Part shown: in pieces, positions 1 to 13,607 of the stretch
How positions within the stretch are numbered: the first letter of the stretch is position 1
How the letters are laid out: every line of letters starts with the position of its first letter
From: Lepidurus packardi
Taxonomy: Eukaryota; Arthropoda; Branchiopoda; Notostraca; Triopsidae
Length of the DNA stretch: 64,000 bases
Direction of reading: 5' to 3'
Assembly: GCA_023053545.1 (NCBI GenBank)
Contig: JAKZAN010000002.1
Location: forward strand, 6,630,790 to 6,694,789
Translations under genes and position numbers: made by a program
The notes under the pieces: generated by a model
Databases searched by the model: none
Seen by the model: the letters and a program-made list of their open reading frames with translations, nothing else
Told to the model about the DNA's origin: nothing

Positions 1-3000
1 TTGTGGCGACCCTCGTCTGATTTGAATATTACTGCATACTCAAGTGCCTTCAATAATTATACCAAATTAATTACAATTTTTTAATCGTTGCTGGCTTATT
101 ACTACCGCGCTCTCATAAGTGCCTTCAATAATTATACTAAATTTGATCCTTCTATGCTGTTTGACTTCAATCTGTTATGATGGTGTCTGATTTCAATCTG
201 AAGAGCAGATAATAGTATTATTCAAGTGCCTTAAATTGCTGTTATACCAAATTGATAAATTGGACGGTATTTGGTCCATTTTATGGTCCTTGATTATTAA
301 GAAAAGAAACGGACGCATCTAACTTATCGATCGATCTTTAATTTATGTTTTATGTTTCATGCAGCATAGGTACCGGAACACTATAAAACAAGAATTAACT
401 TTAATGAATATATGCTAATTATCTAAATATATAAAATAAATGTTCAAAATAAATACAGATAAAAAAGATGAGCTATTAACAAATCCTGTGACCGTGCCGT
501 TTATGGATTCATTTTAGCGTATCCGCGTCTAAGGTAAATATTTTGTGCTTGTGTTAATTATTAGCTATATATGATCCTGCTGTTCTAATAAATCAATATC
601 ATCAAGTAATTACACTACCAAATCAGGCTATAGAAATTAATCAAGCAAACGCATCACTTCGAAGAAAAGTACTACAGAATTCCAATAATAAGTTTCGAAC
701 AGATTCGATTAATAACGTACACTCCGTGTTATTTTTCACTGTATTGGTTTTTGCATGGGATTCAATTACAAAGATGTAATAATTTGACCACACTTTTGAA
801 TAATAAAAGGTTACGAGGGAGGGCAATAAAATTCTGCAGCAACAAAGATGAAAAAGGTGAATGAAAAATATCGAAACGAAATTGCAATGAAACAGGAATT
901 ATTACTTTTAAAAAAACCGAATAATCTCAAGTACAGTATTTAAATACTCCATGTGAGGTTATATACCTTTATTAGTCGGATAGTCGTTGGAAGTAATTTA
1001 AATTATTCCGCGTGTTTGTGTGTTATATATTTATCTTTTCGTAGCAGTAAATTAACTGTGCGCCTATGTTCCAAATTAAATATAATTATAACGCTCAATT
1101 AGAAAGAGATTTATTACTATAATACCCTTACCACTTTTTAACCATTATTATACAGACCCTTTTGAAACAATAAATCAAACAAATGAAGTACTACGGAATG
1201 CAATTTATACATGCTATGTTTCAATGTATTTATTTTTGCACGATATAACAATCTGAAAAATACGTTTGAATAAAAGCGCTAAATATGGTACACGTTATTA
1301 TTTTGCGAGGAAAGGAACACGTATAATCTGCAACCATAATAATGCTCATATTATATCACTAACAGGTATAACCAACTTTAAAAAACATTGCACTATAATG
1401 AAAAAACCTGTATTCAAATAAATAAGAGATTGTAGACCAGAAATAAGGATATAAGTATAATATCACAATAAACTGATGAAACTATATAAATTAACAGCAG
1501 ACTATACCAATAATGAATAAACCTACTCCCATTAGAACTTATTAATTAACTCCTCAAACAAGTATAACGCTTATGAGTGCAATCTAAATACTTTATATGT
1601 ATTCGCCACAACAATATTATTATTACAGGCTTATTATTGTTACTATAGTGTGTAAAAAAAAACATTTCGCATAATATTATATCATGACATAAACAATCGG
1701 CATTCAAACAAATCATAACAAGAGGGGTTTGTTAAATGAACGTTAGAATATAGCAGAGTTTTGTTGAGGCTTTGAGCCTGTTTACTGTGGGCAATACGCA
1801 ATAATAATAATAATAATAAATCATAAATAAATAACAATAACAAATAGGCGTGGTTTGGAAGCGAGCCTGGCCCGGGCCAGGCGATAAAATCAGTGAGTTG
1901 ATAGCACTTGAAAACACAGTCGTTTCGCATTTCGCGTTTGGTTTGTATGTCTGTACGCGTTTTCAGAGAAAGTTTGATACAACTTGTTCGAAGTTGATAC
2001 ACTAGGTGGAGTTTGATACAAGTTGATAGCAGTTGATAGAAGTTTTGATACAAGTTGATAGCAGTTGATAGAAGTTTTGATACAACTTGATAGCGTTTGA
2101 AAGAAGGTTTGATACAACTTGATAGCGTTTGATAGATTTTTACGGGTCGTCTTTTAGGCTATCAGTCAAGTCCGTTTTCTGTTGTATATCAAATAGTTTT
2201 GGGGCTTACCGAATGCCATAGTCCCTAAGCATACGCCCAGAGGTATATAGCAAATTCTTTGACACACTAGTGTCGTTTTTAACCAACAGAGCACGTTACA
2301 CCGCTTTGTCACTTTACGGGAGAACGCGTTGTTTCATGGACATCATACTACAGTACATCTTGTGAAGAAATCTTCAACTATGGAGAACGTGTGAAAAGAT
2401 TGCTCTAATTTATGTATCACGACCCAGCACATATGTAATTGAGTTATGGTGTTTGTCCACCTAAGCTTCTTACATGAATTGATGAAGAAGATTACATGAA
2501 ACCCATAGTTTCTTTTTTATAATCCCGTGAAAGAATAACAGGATAATAGCTACCGAGCACAGTAAGAGTAGCCGGAGAAGTGATACAAGTCCGGTCAGAA
2601 GCATTATTCGTGCGGCTTGCGTAATTATCCATTATTGCATCAATACACCACTGGTAAGTCAGACCGAAACTCAAGCTAAGAATCTCAGCTTGAACTTGTG
2701 CGAAACATCGGTAGCCTTTTTATTAATTTTACTTAAATTGACTATAATGTATTGTTGCTTCTGTGTTAACATCTTTTCCCCAACACATTCCAAATACTAC
2801 AACACAAATAGCGAATTGATGTTTTCACGAATGAAACGGCAAAAAGTGCAATAAAATTTAACGTGAAATTCTTTGCATTCTTCTAATGGCATTTTCAATG
2901 GTTATTTTTCTGTCTCTGAAACTTGAGAACGCAAAAGAAGTTTACAGGAATGTGATCTTTACGACACAAAACGATAAATTGGCCACCCAATTTAGCAGAA

Positions 3001-3584
3001 ACGTGCCCAGCAGATATACGCTTTCCTATATATAATTAAAAATGCACGAAATACATCTTATTGCGCGTATTTTTATTACATAATTTTCCATATATGCAAA
3101 AAGCCGTGGCAGATCCTTAATTCACAGCCATTCTTGTGTCGTAATAAATGGGATATGTTAATCATACCAGTATACCAGCCCTTTTGCCTGCAATATTTTA
3201 CAAAAAATGACGCTTAGTTTATAACGATTCATTAAGAGGTCTTCTAAATGTTGTATAAATATTATAGGAGTGTTTTCCCTGAAAGAATGATTCACAAGCT
3301 TTAAGAAAAATAACTTCCGTATCCGAACAGTGATGACACGTTTTCGGCACTGTTGCGTTTACATCCTTACGAAACCTTATAGCTCGTCAACTCTGATAAG
3401 ACAACAGACTGAACTTTAGTTTGCGCATAGTTTATCTTCATAGATATAAACGCGTTCTTAAGCTCTGTATGTCAGAAGAGAACACGGAGCTCGAGAAGTA
3501 AGCTGTATTTCTTGTTTGATTGTTGTTGTTTTTTGCCCCCTTGTTTCCCGAAGTGGGATTCCAATATCCCGTGTCAAAAGAGTA
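1..3584. other. AT-rich intergenic region
   Basis: No convincing exon is visible on either strand. The stretch is strongly AT-rich and stop-dense. It holds a three-copy diverged repeat near 40-260, an (AAT)n tract at about 1799-1819 and a 32-bp minisatellite at 1971-2135. The open frames of 60-120 codons here lie in low-complexity or tandem-repeat sequence and match nothing I recognise. The last few hundred bases are presumably promoter and 5' UTR of the epoxide hydrolase gene. Confidence 0.6.
1971..2135. repeat. Minisatellite, about 32-bp unit
   Basis: About four imperfect copies of a unit built around GTTTGATACAAGTTGATAGC lie end to end, starting near 2011, 2042, 2074 and 2107, with a partial copy before them. 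The last two copies share a variant (AACTTGATAGCGTTTGA), so the array seems to have grown in two steps. Minus-strand open frames across it are products of the repetition. Confidence 0.85.
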
Positions 3585-5576
3585 ATGAAAAGGCGAAGTA
3601 AGTATAACCTTTCGCTAATGTCGTGTGGAACTAATTGCTTAATTTTTTTCCCCTTTTTCTTGGGGCAGATGTGCTCGTGGCAAGCTTGGTGTCGACGTTG
3701 CTTCGATGTATGGCCGTGTGTCTGACAGTCATTATCACCCCGCCACTATTGGTGTTCTGGATCACCCAAAAAATCTTGTCGATTGTGAACTCCAGCAGTC
3801 GCCAAGCTCGTATAGAATCCAAAGGAGCATACTTGGAAAATCTCTATCGCCATGGCTTCCTCAAGTTAAACGTACGGCATATTTATCCATTGCAATTACA
3901 CGGATTTTTTTTCCTTGAATTTCTAAGCACCGTCTAAAACACTGTTTCAGGATATTAATATTCATTACGTGGAAGCTGGGAGTCGGCAAAATCCGTTAAT
4001 GCTATGCTTGCATGGTTTTCCCGAATTTTGGTACTCTTGGCGACACCAAATTAAGGAGTTTTCTTCAACTCATCGGTATAAACTTCTTTGATTCTAAAAA
4101 AAAAGGTTGGAAATATTTTAAGTAAATATATATTAAATAATTACTATAATGAATATAGTAATATTTATATTGTTTATATTAAATATACATTATAATGTGT
4201 TGTTCAATTAAACAAAAGGGTAGTGGCAGTCGATTTGCGAGGATACGGCAAGTCAGACAAGCCGGTGGGCAAGGAAAACTACGTTTTGGAGACTTTGGTA
4301 GAAGACGTCAGAGAAATCGTGGAAAAACTGGGACATAAGAAATGTGTTTTGTTGGCACATGATTGGGGCGGTGCTATCGGCTGGGATCTGGTGGCACATT
4401 ACCCTAATCTGGTTGAGAAATTTGTCGTCTTGAATTGCCCGCATCCTGCTGCGTTCGTGCAGGTAGCAGCCAAGACTCCCAAGCAATGGCTCCGTTCATG
4501 GTATAAAAGTCCACCTATAAATCTCCGATCGACCCTTAGATAGCCTCAATGCTTTCCCAACCACAAAAAAAGAAAGAAAAGAAACAACTTTTAGCAATAA
4601 CTCTTCGTCTATATAGGTACATGATTTTCTTCCAGCTGCCAGTGGTACCGGAATTATACCTCAGTCTGTGTGATTTAGCTTTCTTCCGGTATTTATTCCA
4701 TCGCCATGCCCCGGACTCTGCCATTACCAAGTCCGACACTAGTTTTTACCTACAGCTCTATTCACCTAATCGAGGTAAAGAAAAAAACATCAACAAGAAA
4801 TTGAAAGAAATCAATTTAAAACCTACAGAGGATAAAAGCCACCAAAAAAGAACCTTGTCTCGAAAATAGTAACAGAAAAGTTATTTCTCTAGTAAAGAAA
4901 AATTTATCATCTACGAAGTACCAATTAAGCTATTAAGGAAAGAAATGCCGAAAATAAGATCACGTGAATTTTGAACGTCTCAGTCATCTTAGTATCATTG
5001 AAACCAGAGTTTTATTTACTTTTTAAGCCTGGAAGTAAACAGTTACTGTGGTAACAAGCGCCATAAGCCTCACCCTGATTTACATTCTGACTTCACGCCC
5101 AAAGGTTTGCATGCTAATACTGTTGAACGCTATTTAAAAGATACAAAAGATGTAGTTATTTCAGTAACGTAAACATCATAAGCATCCGTCAAAGCTCCAC
5201 CATGTAATTTTCGTGGCATGCCAATTTTGGTAGCCTTCTGGGAAAAAAAGTTTTAACCAAATTTTTTCACTCATATGTAGGTAATTTGACCGGACCTATT
5301 AACTATTACCGTAACTTGGTTCGCGAGATCCAGCCTACGCGTAAAATTATTACTGTCCCCACTTTAATCATCTGGGGTACAGAGGACACATACCTCGACG
5401 TTGCCATGGCGCCTACGTCATTGAATTATTTGCGCCAGAGCAAAATCCGCTTTATCCATGGGGGCTCTCATTGGGTGCAACAAGATCGCCCGGCAGCTGT
5501 CAATCAGGACATCCGCAACTTCCTCGCCGAGGATTCCAGCGTCCCAATCAAGACCTTGTCATCGTCATCATCTTGA
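3585..5576 (+). CDS. Epoxide hydrolase, EPHX4-like (6 exons)
   Basis: Alpha/beta-hydrolase epoxide hydrolase, 358 aa, close to human EPHX4 (362 aa). Exons: 3585-3597, 3669-3871, 3951-4075, 4219-4500, 4617-4774, 5281-5576; they sum to 1,077 bases with matching phases and GT-AG borders. Residues about 6-36 form an N-terminal membrane anchor. HGFP (93-96) is the oxyanion motif, Asp162 in HDWGG the nucleophile, Asp296 in WGTED the acid and His324 in SHWVQQD the base. NYYRN (268-272) lies where the family has a cap-domain tyrosine region. By family the enzyme would be ER-membrane bound and open epoxides of lipids or xenobiotics; the substrate is not evident. The start is the first in-phase ATG before a perfect GTAAGT donor and gives only four codons in exon 1, so the 5' end is the weakest part. 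AATAAA at 5590 follows the stop by 14 bases. Confidence 0.93.
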
Positions 5577-5589
5577 GCCATTATCATAG

Positions 5590-5595
5590 AATAAA
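5590..5595 (+). terminator. Poly(A) signal of the epoxide hydrolase gene
   Basis: AATAAA starts 14 bases after the TGA stop in an A-rich stretch, with a GC-richer region beyond. A 3' UTR this short is plausible in a compact invertebrate gene. Confidence 0.5.
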
Positions 5596-8061
5596 AAAAA
5601 ATAAGCGAATGGCGGGGAAAGCAAGTCTTATTTTACCTAAAACAACGGCGCTGTTTGCCTGAGCCATAGGGACAAAATGTAATACAGGAGAATTTCTGGC
5701 ATAAAAAGGACAGGTGGGAAGCGCATGCAGCTGACACTTTTGTAGCTTCGTGAGCCAGCAATATTAGACCAGACTCGAAGGGGTTCCTTGACAGAAGCAT
5801 GGCACGAGTTTGGGGCGACCGTTCAACGTGTATTCCCTGACGCTTGTGGGTTTGAGTCGAAGAGACAAAACCGCAAAGTAGCCGAACTTCTCCGTTGAAA
5901 AACGAGAATTCCTTCAATAAAGGCGGTTGAAAGAAAGTAAAAGGCACTAAGGGAATGAGGGCCAAGCCAAGAAGAAAAGAGCAATTATGGGAAGAGCCCT
6001 TGATTGCTTATTTTGAGCTCTTTCTCTTCTTCTTTCTGTCGTGAGTTGCTAGTACTAGGAATTTTCCGGGCATTCCATCAGCGCTCAGCGGTGCGGCGCA
6101 ACGAATGACAACACAACAGGCCTAAAACTGAAACCCGTTCCGGCCTTTAAAATCTGTTCGGAATAACACACCGATGAACTAAATGGATGACTTGGGAGGG
6201 ATGCAAGTCTTCAAAGTCTGTTTCGCTATAAATGACAGAATGCTTGTAAATCTTCCTTTGATTCGTTCTCTGCCATAAACCTTAACCCAAACTAAAAATA
6301 AAGAAGTAAATAAAATAAGAAGGACGAAACATTTAACATTTGAACCACCAGATCGTCTCTCCCAGCCATTTTAACTTCCCGGGACGAGTGACACAACACT
6401 GCCACCGTGCCACCGCAATTAATCTGCCGTTTCGATGCAGACAAACATACAACAGACGAGTAAATATCCCTGTGGATTCAACTGTGTCCATCGTAACGTT
6501 TAGCATATTGGGTTTCGTCCATTGTCGAGAGATCTGGCGTAGTCTTAAACGCGTTAAAGCTGCGAAGCTTCCGAAAATCCCCCAACTTCCTCCCACCCCC
6601 ATCCCCAACACACATCCAAACTGTGCACAAACATCGTTTACGCAAAGTTTATAAGGAAAAGCTCCCTATAAACAGCGTCCCAAGGACGGTTTACGGTACT
6701 GTATATATACTCCAAAACCAACAAATATAGTTGGTTTACGCTGCCAGTAATTTCAATTTAAATCTCAAACCCTTTTCTATTCACCGCAACTAATTCCGGC
6801 CATTACTCGTTAGCTTCTGCCGAATTCCTAAATATAGGCTTGTTCTTCCCATGCAAATTAAGGTGCCATGCAAATATCGGCGTAATAAACAAGCGCACAT
6901 AAATTACTAAATTGAAAAAGACTAATCACCAATGCAAGCCACATAATGTAAATAGAATTATAATATTGCCAAAACAGAAACCTGACAAACTGAGTCGTAA
7001 AAATCATGCTTTTTTTTCTTAAAATGCTATTTCGCAAAACATTGGACTCCCAAGTCGCTTTTTCCGACTTGTAACTTTCGGGAAAGTATATCCTAAGACA
7101 GGACAGCCGGAAGAAATAACGCTTTTAAATCAACAAATGTGTAGCCCCGGTTTCCAGGCCGCGTACCCCACAACCTAAATCCTGGACCTGGACCATAAAA
7201 CCCCCAAGTCAAGGAAATGCTTTGTGCGTTGGAACGCCTCCCAACAGAGCTTGTATACAACCAACAAGCTTACAGCACTGGGCTGATACTTTTACGTGGT
7301 AGAGGCAATGCAAATATACATACATATAAATATATAGGAGAGAGTAAAAAGAAAAGTAGCAAAGTTTGAAGATTCAGGGACCTAATACGGTTGAGTGGGA
7401 ATCATTGATCATTCCACCTGGGAAATCCACGTGTGTTGGGGTCTCCGATGGGACACGTTCAACGTCCGACGTGTGTGTTAACGGGACGAAAGTCGTTTGG
7501 ACATATGTTTATGTCCTCGTCGGATTTTACGACGTGATGGATGCTTACATAAAACCCCGGAGAAAAAGAGCCAAAGCTACGTCTTATCAAACTAAGGAGC
7601 GTTCGGCTATCGCTATTTGCTATTTACTATCCGGCTCAAAAGCCACGTCAGTTATATCGGCTCCCGGTACCTCTCGCTTCTCTCTCTTTCGCTCCCTCTA
7701 CAAGTCCAATTCATTTTATTTGCCTATCCCTGGCGTATATGGTCCTTTCGCGGGAAACATACTTATTTTCCCAGCCGTTATTAAGGACCCAACACGAAAT
7801 CTGACAGCCAAGGGTTAGCCAGCTTCAATCCCACCCGGCTTTTTTTTTCCTTTTTTTACCGCGGATATCTCTTCTCCTTATTTTACTTTTATTCTAATTA
7901 AATCTCCGAAAGGTTTCAAGCCCTTAATGAGCGTTTTCAAGCAAAAGGATTTCCTGACAAGGGACTTTTCGGAAAGTTTAATGAGCTGACGTGTTCTCGG
8001 CAAAAGTGAAGAATTATTAATGAATCCAACAACAAAAGTGTCCAAGTCCCTTTACTCTTTT

Positions 8062-8064
<3 letters not shown>

Positions 8065-8104
<40 letters not shown>
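8065..8104. repeat. Homopolymer run of 40 T
   Basis: Uninterrupted T tract. In an animal genome this may be a retroposed poly(A) tail read on the other strand or simple slippage. No target duplication or attached element is recognisable. The length as assembled is unlikely to be exact. Confidence 0.9.
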
Positions 8105-8107
<3 letters not shown>

Positions 8108-8521
8108 CTCAGTTTATAAGCCATTTTTGGGCACCGTCTTTTATCCTTGTTTTTCAGACATGGTGTGAGAGATGAGGCATATGATGCAACACTGCCTGTG
8201 TTCTTCGTGGTGGTGGCGTGGCTTATAAAGAGAACAAACATTTCTCAGTTCGCGACATTCTGGAGTGGTTTACACAGTATCTTGGTTTAGAATACGCCAA
8301 AAGACAAAGAAAAAAGACCAGCCACAACCGAACGCAAAAAACGTGTCACAATTGCAGAGGTTACAGCACAACTTCTAAAAGCCACAGCCAATTTTCCACC
8401 ACAACGAAAAGAAGTACTATATAGAACGGCTTCATTTGCGGTCTCTTTCGCGCCCATCTTTTATGTTTCCTTTTGTTAATAATTAAAACAGTCATATACA
8501 TTCCTTTCTATTTTTTGTAAT

Positions 8522-8591
8522 ATAAAGAAGTAATGCACAATTCGCTTTTTCATTTTCATAAAGAAGTAATGCACAATGCACTTTTTCATTC
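8522..8591. repeat. 36-bp tandem duplication
   Basis: Two adjacent copies beginning ATAAAGAAGTAATGCACAAT at 8522 and 8558, differing at a few bases after position 20 of the unit. Confidence 0.85.
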
Positions 8592-8810
8592 GCCCTTTTG
8601 TTTATGTGCTGACGCTTGCTATAGAGAAACTCATTCTGGGGTAGACCATGCATGCAAATTATCTGGAACTCTTATTTCTCATGGAAAAAACAATACTGTA
8701 CCAAAATAGAACCCCTCCAAAGTCTGGTGGCAATCGTCTGTCTTTTTATCCTTCTGAATTAGTTTGGCTCCAAATGATACTAGAAGAAATACATGTTTGC
8801 AATTGTCGAC

Positions 8811-8844
8811 AACCCTTGCGCGAATTCTAATTCGCGCAAGGGTT
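8811..8844. repeat. Perfect inverted repeat, 16-bp arms, 2-base loop
   Basis: Arms 8811-8826 (AACCCTTGCGCGAATT) and 8829-8844 are exact reverse complements separated by CT. It is not inside a recognised gene. Confidence 0.9.
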
Positions 8845-9771
8845 TAATATCTTTGTCCCCATTTTTTTTACTTTACTTTTAAAATGGAAGGGCTGCAAAA
8901 GTGTGCAAAAGGGCACAATGGAACGAAAGGTTGAATCTGAATACGGTCATTTCGTGGTGAAACGATGTTATTTTTCTTTTTCTTTGTGTGTCGCTATAAT
9001 GAGATGTTAAGTTCACCTGGTAGCCTACCTGTCGGCAATAGGTAAATTAGCTTACTTTATCCCTTAAGTGTTTGGTTAGGTGGGAGCCAGCGAAGAAGCA
9101 AAAAGGGAAAGATTGAAGGAGGTATTTGGGGGGAAGGGGGGCAGAACATGCCCCAAAAGTCCGGTTCCAATTCATTTCTCAATGCCTTCCAACCATACTA
9201 TGGCCATGTGTAGTCTAGTAACTAAAACTAGACCAGAGCTCTTACACTTGAGCTTTGGGAGTCCTCATCATCGGCTTCGGCGCTCAAGTCGCCGCTCATT
9301 GAAGCTTGGGCCCTCTGCCAGAGCAGACGGATTGTTATACTACCGCCTCTCGTCCGCAGAGGCAGTCGCAGAAACGCATTAGCTATTGTAGTCGACACAC
9401 GCATACGCAAGTGTATGAACGCCAAACGAGAGCGAGATAGAGAGAAGAGAAAATTTCTTCCCGCAGCATTGACTGAACTTCTGTCTTACGTTTTAAAGTC
9501 TTAACAGTGAAGTGGATTTCTCTTTGCGAATACAAGAGCACCCGACATAAGAACAGTACCACTTAAGTGTCACATTTTTCGTCATTATCTATGGGAGATT
9601 TTCTTCTAAAATTGTGCAATATTAAGCCCTTGGTTTAAGCGTTGGAGGTGCAATTTTGGTTTCAATAGCCCAAGTGCTTGTGTGTAGTACATAATAGTTT
9701 CTGCTGAAAGCTTAAAAAAAGCAAAGAAAAAAGAGAAATTTGCAACTTGAGACATCAGAAAAGAGTTGAAA

Positions 9772-12700
9772 ATGGAGCAATTCAACCATCGTAGTAGACG
9801 GACTTCGAAACAATGTGTGTGGATTGTTGGGCTATGGATCGCCTCCATTCACGTTTTGTTAGCTGGAGCGGACAACCTAGGTAAGGCTTCTTTTCTTCGA
9901 GGGTTTTCCGCACGTTTTCACCCTTTCAAACTCCCAAAAAACAAATCGGATTCACCTCTCGATATCCTTTTTTTTGACAATCGGCAAAGCTGTGCCAATT
10001 GGCAAAACGTCGCGCGGTTCGCTGTGGGTTCGTCATGTGTGGAGAAGGTTTCTTTCCACCCCTTTGGCTCCCAAATCCCCGGGACGGTTTTATACGAGCC
10101 TGAAGGATAGGATATTCGCGACAAAAGCTTTTCTTGAAAAACTCCATGACTTTGCAAAGACAAAAAATACCTCCTACTGTAGTATCTTAATCGAAATCGT
10201 AGTCCGTTCGATAGTCGAAAAAAGGTTGATCAAGTGTCCAGGCCCATAACACAAGAGGCCCATTATGTCGTTCTTTCTTGTAGATTTTATATGTATTTTA
10301 TGATTTTTTTTTACTATTCCCTCCCTCATACACATACACTCCTCCCTCTATTCTTGTTAAAGGTTTTTGTGGCACACAATACATGCAGCAAGCAAAGTTA
10401 AAAGCATCCCATAGCCTTTTTCTTTTTATCTGGGTCTGTATAGCGCGTGGTATAGAGCTGCCATTTTAAATCTCACAAAGTATAGTGCTCCTTCCATCTT
10501 TTTTTTTCTCTTTTCCTTTCCAGATTTCTTTTCCTTTCAGTGAATTTCAGACCCATTTCTTGCAGTTTTGCATCCTGCGAGCACCCTGAGCAGGGACAAT
10601 AAGAACCTGCTATTGTCAAGTCGCACATCCAATACCTCCCCCTTAATTAAAGATTCGCGGCCCGACATGTAGCGGTGAAAAGCTTTGAATCGCCTGCAAT
10701 CTCGGCTTCTCTCGTTTCTCGGGCATGAAAAGAGGACTTGGATAGAAGTAAAAATAAAATAGAATTGTGTCTATGGCTTCCCCCGCCCCGAAAACCGAAA
10801 AAGTTGGCTCCATTAGCTGCCCGGTTGTGGGTGAAGGAATTCCCAGAACTTTGCACTATATGCCGTAACGTATGTACCGTACGTCTGTACACGCTCCAAA
10901 GGAAGCGATCACTTTCCACAGCCAACAACTCGGCTTGTGCAAAAATTCCCCAAAGTATAGGTTGGTTCGCTCCCGAGTATACTTTCCGTCCATCAGAATC
11001 ACAAACGATGGAAGAAGACAGCTGTCGACAAATGTCATCTTTGAGGGGGGACGACACAAAAAAGCGGAGGCCTTTGTACGTTACGGTGGAACCGATGACA
11101 TCCTATATACAGCTTTGCCGCGCTAGAGTCACCATACGCTATAGTTTTACTGTCCCAACAATGCTATGCAAAGCCAGAGTCATTGTTGACATTAGCGTCA
11201 CGCATTAAAAACAGTTTCGGGATCAAAAAATGTTAACCTGTCTTCGGAACATCCGGACGCTCTAGCAAGCAAACGTGGGGTTTTAAAACCTTCCCCTTTT
11301 TTTCCCCCATGCTTCTTTGGTTTCTTAGAAAAACAAAAAAAAAAAACGGGTCAGATAAACCCAAAAAGTATAAACAGATTAAAAAAAGCATTTGGCGCGA
11401 TAAAGCAAACGGTTATGGCGCCTCCTGAGGATCAACAAACATTTCTCCAGCCAAAAAGCCTAACGGAAACTCACCAAAACTCTCCTTAGGACTACATAGT
11501 ACATAGATCCCCGATTCGCATAAATCCCAAAGCACAGTCCATTCGCATTGCACTCTTTTGTATGTTTCGTTTCTTTTTCTTTTGGTTCCCTTTGACAGCC
11601 CAGTTCTGATTAATTATACACAACAGAACGGATTCGGAAAGTACCTTCGATGCACATCGTATGCTTTTGCCAAGTTCTCCTCATTAACACCCAAGGTGTC
11701 CCAAGACAACAACTTCCTCTTTATAGGTGCGCAGCACAGCCGTGTCATTAACCTGCTTCCTCTTAGCTTCTGTCTCTTTCCTGATTTCACTTTTTTCTGT
11801 GACTTTTTCACACGAGATCTTCGACGACAAGCGGCGACAGGCAAGCCCTTCAAAGGTTTTCAAAGGTTGTCGCCCATCCGTGCTCTTTTGCTTTACCTAA
11901 TAGCTCATGGCGCGAGGTGCATTACGCGCACGCTAACTGTGCCCCCAAAACCCCTTGCACTCATTTGGTCTAATCAATGTCAAGGGCGTGGCTGGCTAAA
12001 GCTAGTTTTGGTTCCGCAGACGTGGAAAAACTTTTCTCCCAATTTTATTCAGCAAGATAACGCCAGTTTTTTCACTTGCATGTGTGCGTTTTACATACAG
12101 TGTGCAAGGGAAAGTATAGTGGCCCCGCCGGCGTGCGACTTGACTCGCATCACGCATGCAAAGGGATGCAAAGTGTCAGAATCCTCCTGACCTTCCCATT
12201 AATATTATCACCGGGGCCAAGCGGATCTCTTTCGCTGTTTCTTTAGCTTCTCTGGCTCTGCTGCATGTGGGTCTGTGTGTGTCTTGATACGTTCGGTACA
12301 TTCTATCCTACAAATCCCACCCTTGGAGAAGCTTTTCAAGCGTCTCAGCCAGAAATCCTGCCTAAATAATTCCGGCCTCCTCCAAAAGGAACTTGTTGGC
12401 CATTTTCATTTCACACTACATGCAGTGTCGTAATTGCTTCGCACACCAGGGCAAATTTGTCTTCTTTTATTTCCCCTCTCGTCTTCTTTCAACCTCTCTA
12501 TCTTTATGTCCCAAAGTCATTTGTTCAAGGCCCCCTCTTATGTGTTTTTTTTCGCCTTCTTTGTTTTATATTCTGGTAATTTTTTACAGCCCCAGAAGCG
12601 AGAAATGCAAATGCAACATACCATTGTTAACAGTTGCGGTTGTTCAACACCTTGAGCCGAGTACTTTCCGTTTTTTTTATTATTTTTATTTTTTGGTGGT

Positions 12701-13575
12701 GTGTTGTGGAGGTGCGTTAAGTACAACGAACAAGGTCTCGAAAAAAAGAGGCGCAGAAAAACTATTTCTACTCCCGAAAGTCATTGCTGTTGCGTCTCAT
12801 TAACATTCTGGAGACAAAGGACCCTGTTGCCCTGCCTCACTCACCCCTTGGAGTGCGAAGAAAAACTCCGCTCCGGTTAAGGAGTTTGCTGTCAGAGAGA
12901 AGAGGCCGCTCTCTGGTTCTGTGTGTTTTTAAATATATGTGTACGTACACCGTAACGGCAGGCGCAGCTCTCGCAGAAATATCGCAGCCACAAGAATCTG
13001 CGTGTCCCCGCTTGCTTCTTCTCCGCACTCTTTCTCTCTCTCACACACACACAAACCCGACGAGTTAAAAATAAACAAGCACCGAAAAACGCTATGTCAA
13101 GCTAAGCTGGCCTTACTATCCCTTGGAAAAGAATAGGTTCTCAAGAATCGAGAGAGCGTGAGCGAAATCCTCGCTAAATTCTGCCATGATAACAACAATC
13201 TGGCTGGAAACACCCGTAATTTTAACATAGGGCCAATTTGAAGGAGCTCAACCAAACAGCACCCAAATTCTAGCTTGAGAGCAACCCAACCCAACATTTG
13301 AAAAAGAAATTCGAATCGATATAACTACAACAATCTGGAATGGTATTATTATTTGTTTTCTAAGCGTGAAATACATTTGGTATCATCTCGTCTTAAATTT
13401 CGTCTCATATCTGAGAAGAAACTCGGTTTGGGAGACAAATAGAAAGGGTAGAGGGGTTTCATGGGCGGGGTAAAAGCCCCCCACGTGCTGGATGGATTGC
13501 TCTGGTTTTGTTTGTCAGGTGATATGGCTTAAATCCAAATGGCTGGAAATGTCAAAGGATTCCGCCAGAAGCTAG

Positions 13576-13607
<32 letters not shown>

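Larger units (their letters stand above)
5596..9771. other. Intergenic region upstream of the EVA1C-like gene
   Basis: No supported gene. Open frames (for example 7366-7818, 150 codons, no ATG) lack splice context, motifs or recognisable similarity. Contents: a 36-bp tandem duplication at 8522-8591, a run of 40 T at 8065-8104, a near-perfect hairpin at 8811-8844, and a GA-rich tract at about 9428-9455, roughly 320 bases before the EVA1C start, which could be promoter sequence. Confidence 0.5.

Noticed and set aside
3469-3497. Alternative first exon of the epoxide hydrolase (MSEENTELE with a GTAAGC donor)
   Set aside because: Leaves two bases, which would put the next exon out of frame; the ATG at 3585 with GTAAGT fits.
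7366-7818. 150-codon open frame before the EVA1C gene
   Set aside because: Does not start with ATG and shows no family features.
10647-11208. Overlapping long open frames on both strands (156 and 136 aa)
   Set aside because: Both strands open over the same DNA with no recognisable domain suggests chance lack of stops.
11558-12190. 210-codon open frame on the plus strand
   Set aside because: No motif, signal or splice context; the translation mixes low-complexity hydrophobic runs, and the frame lies in the EVA1C first intron.
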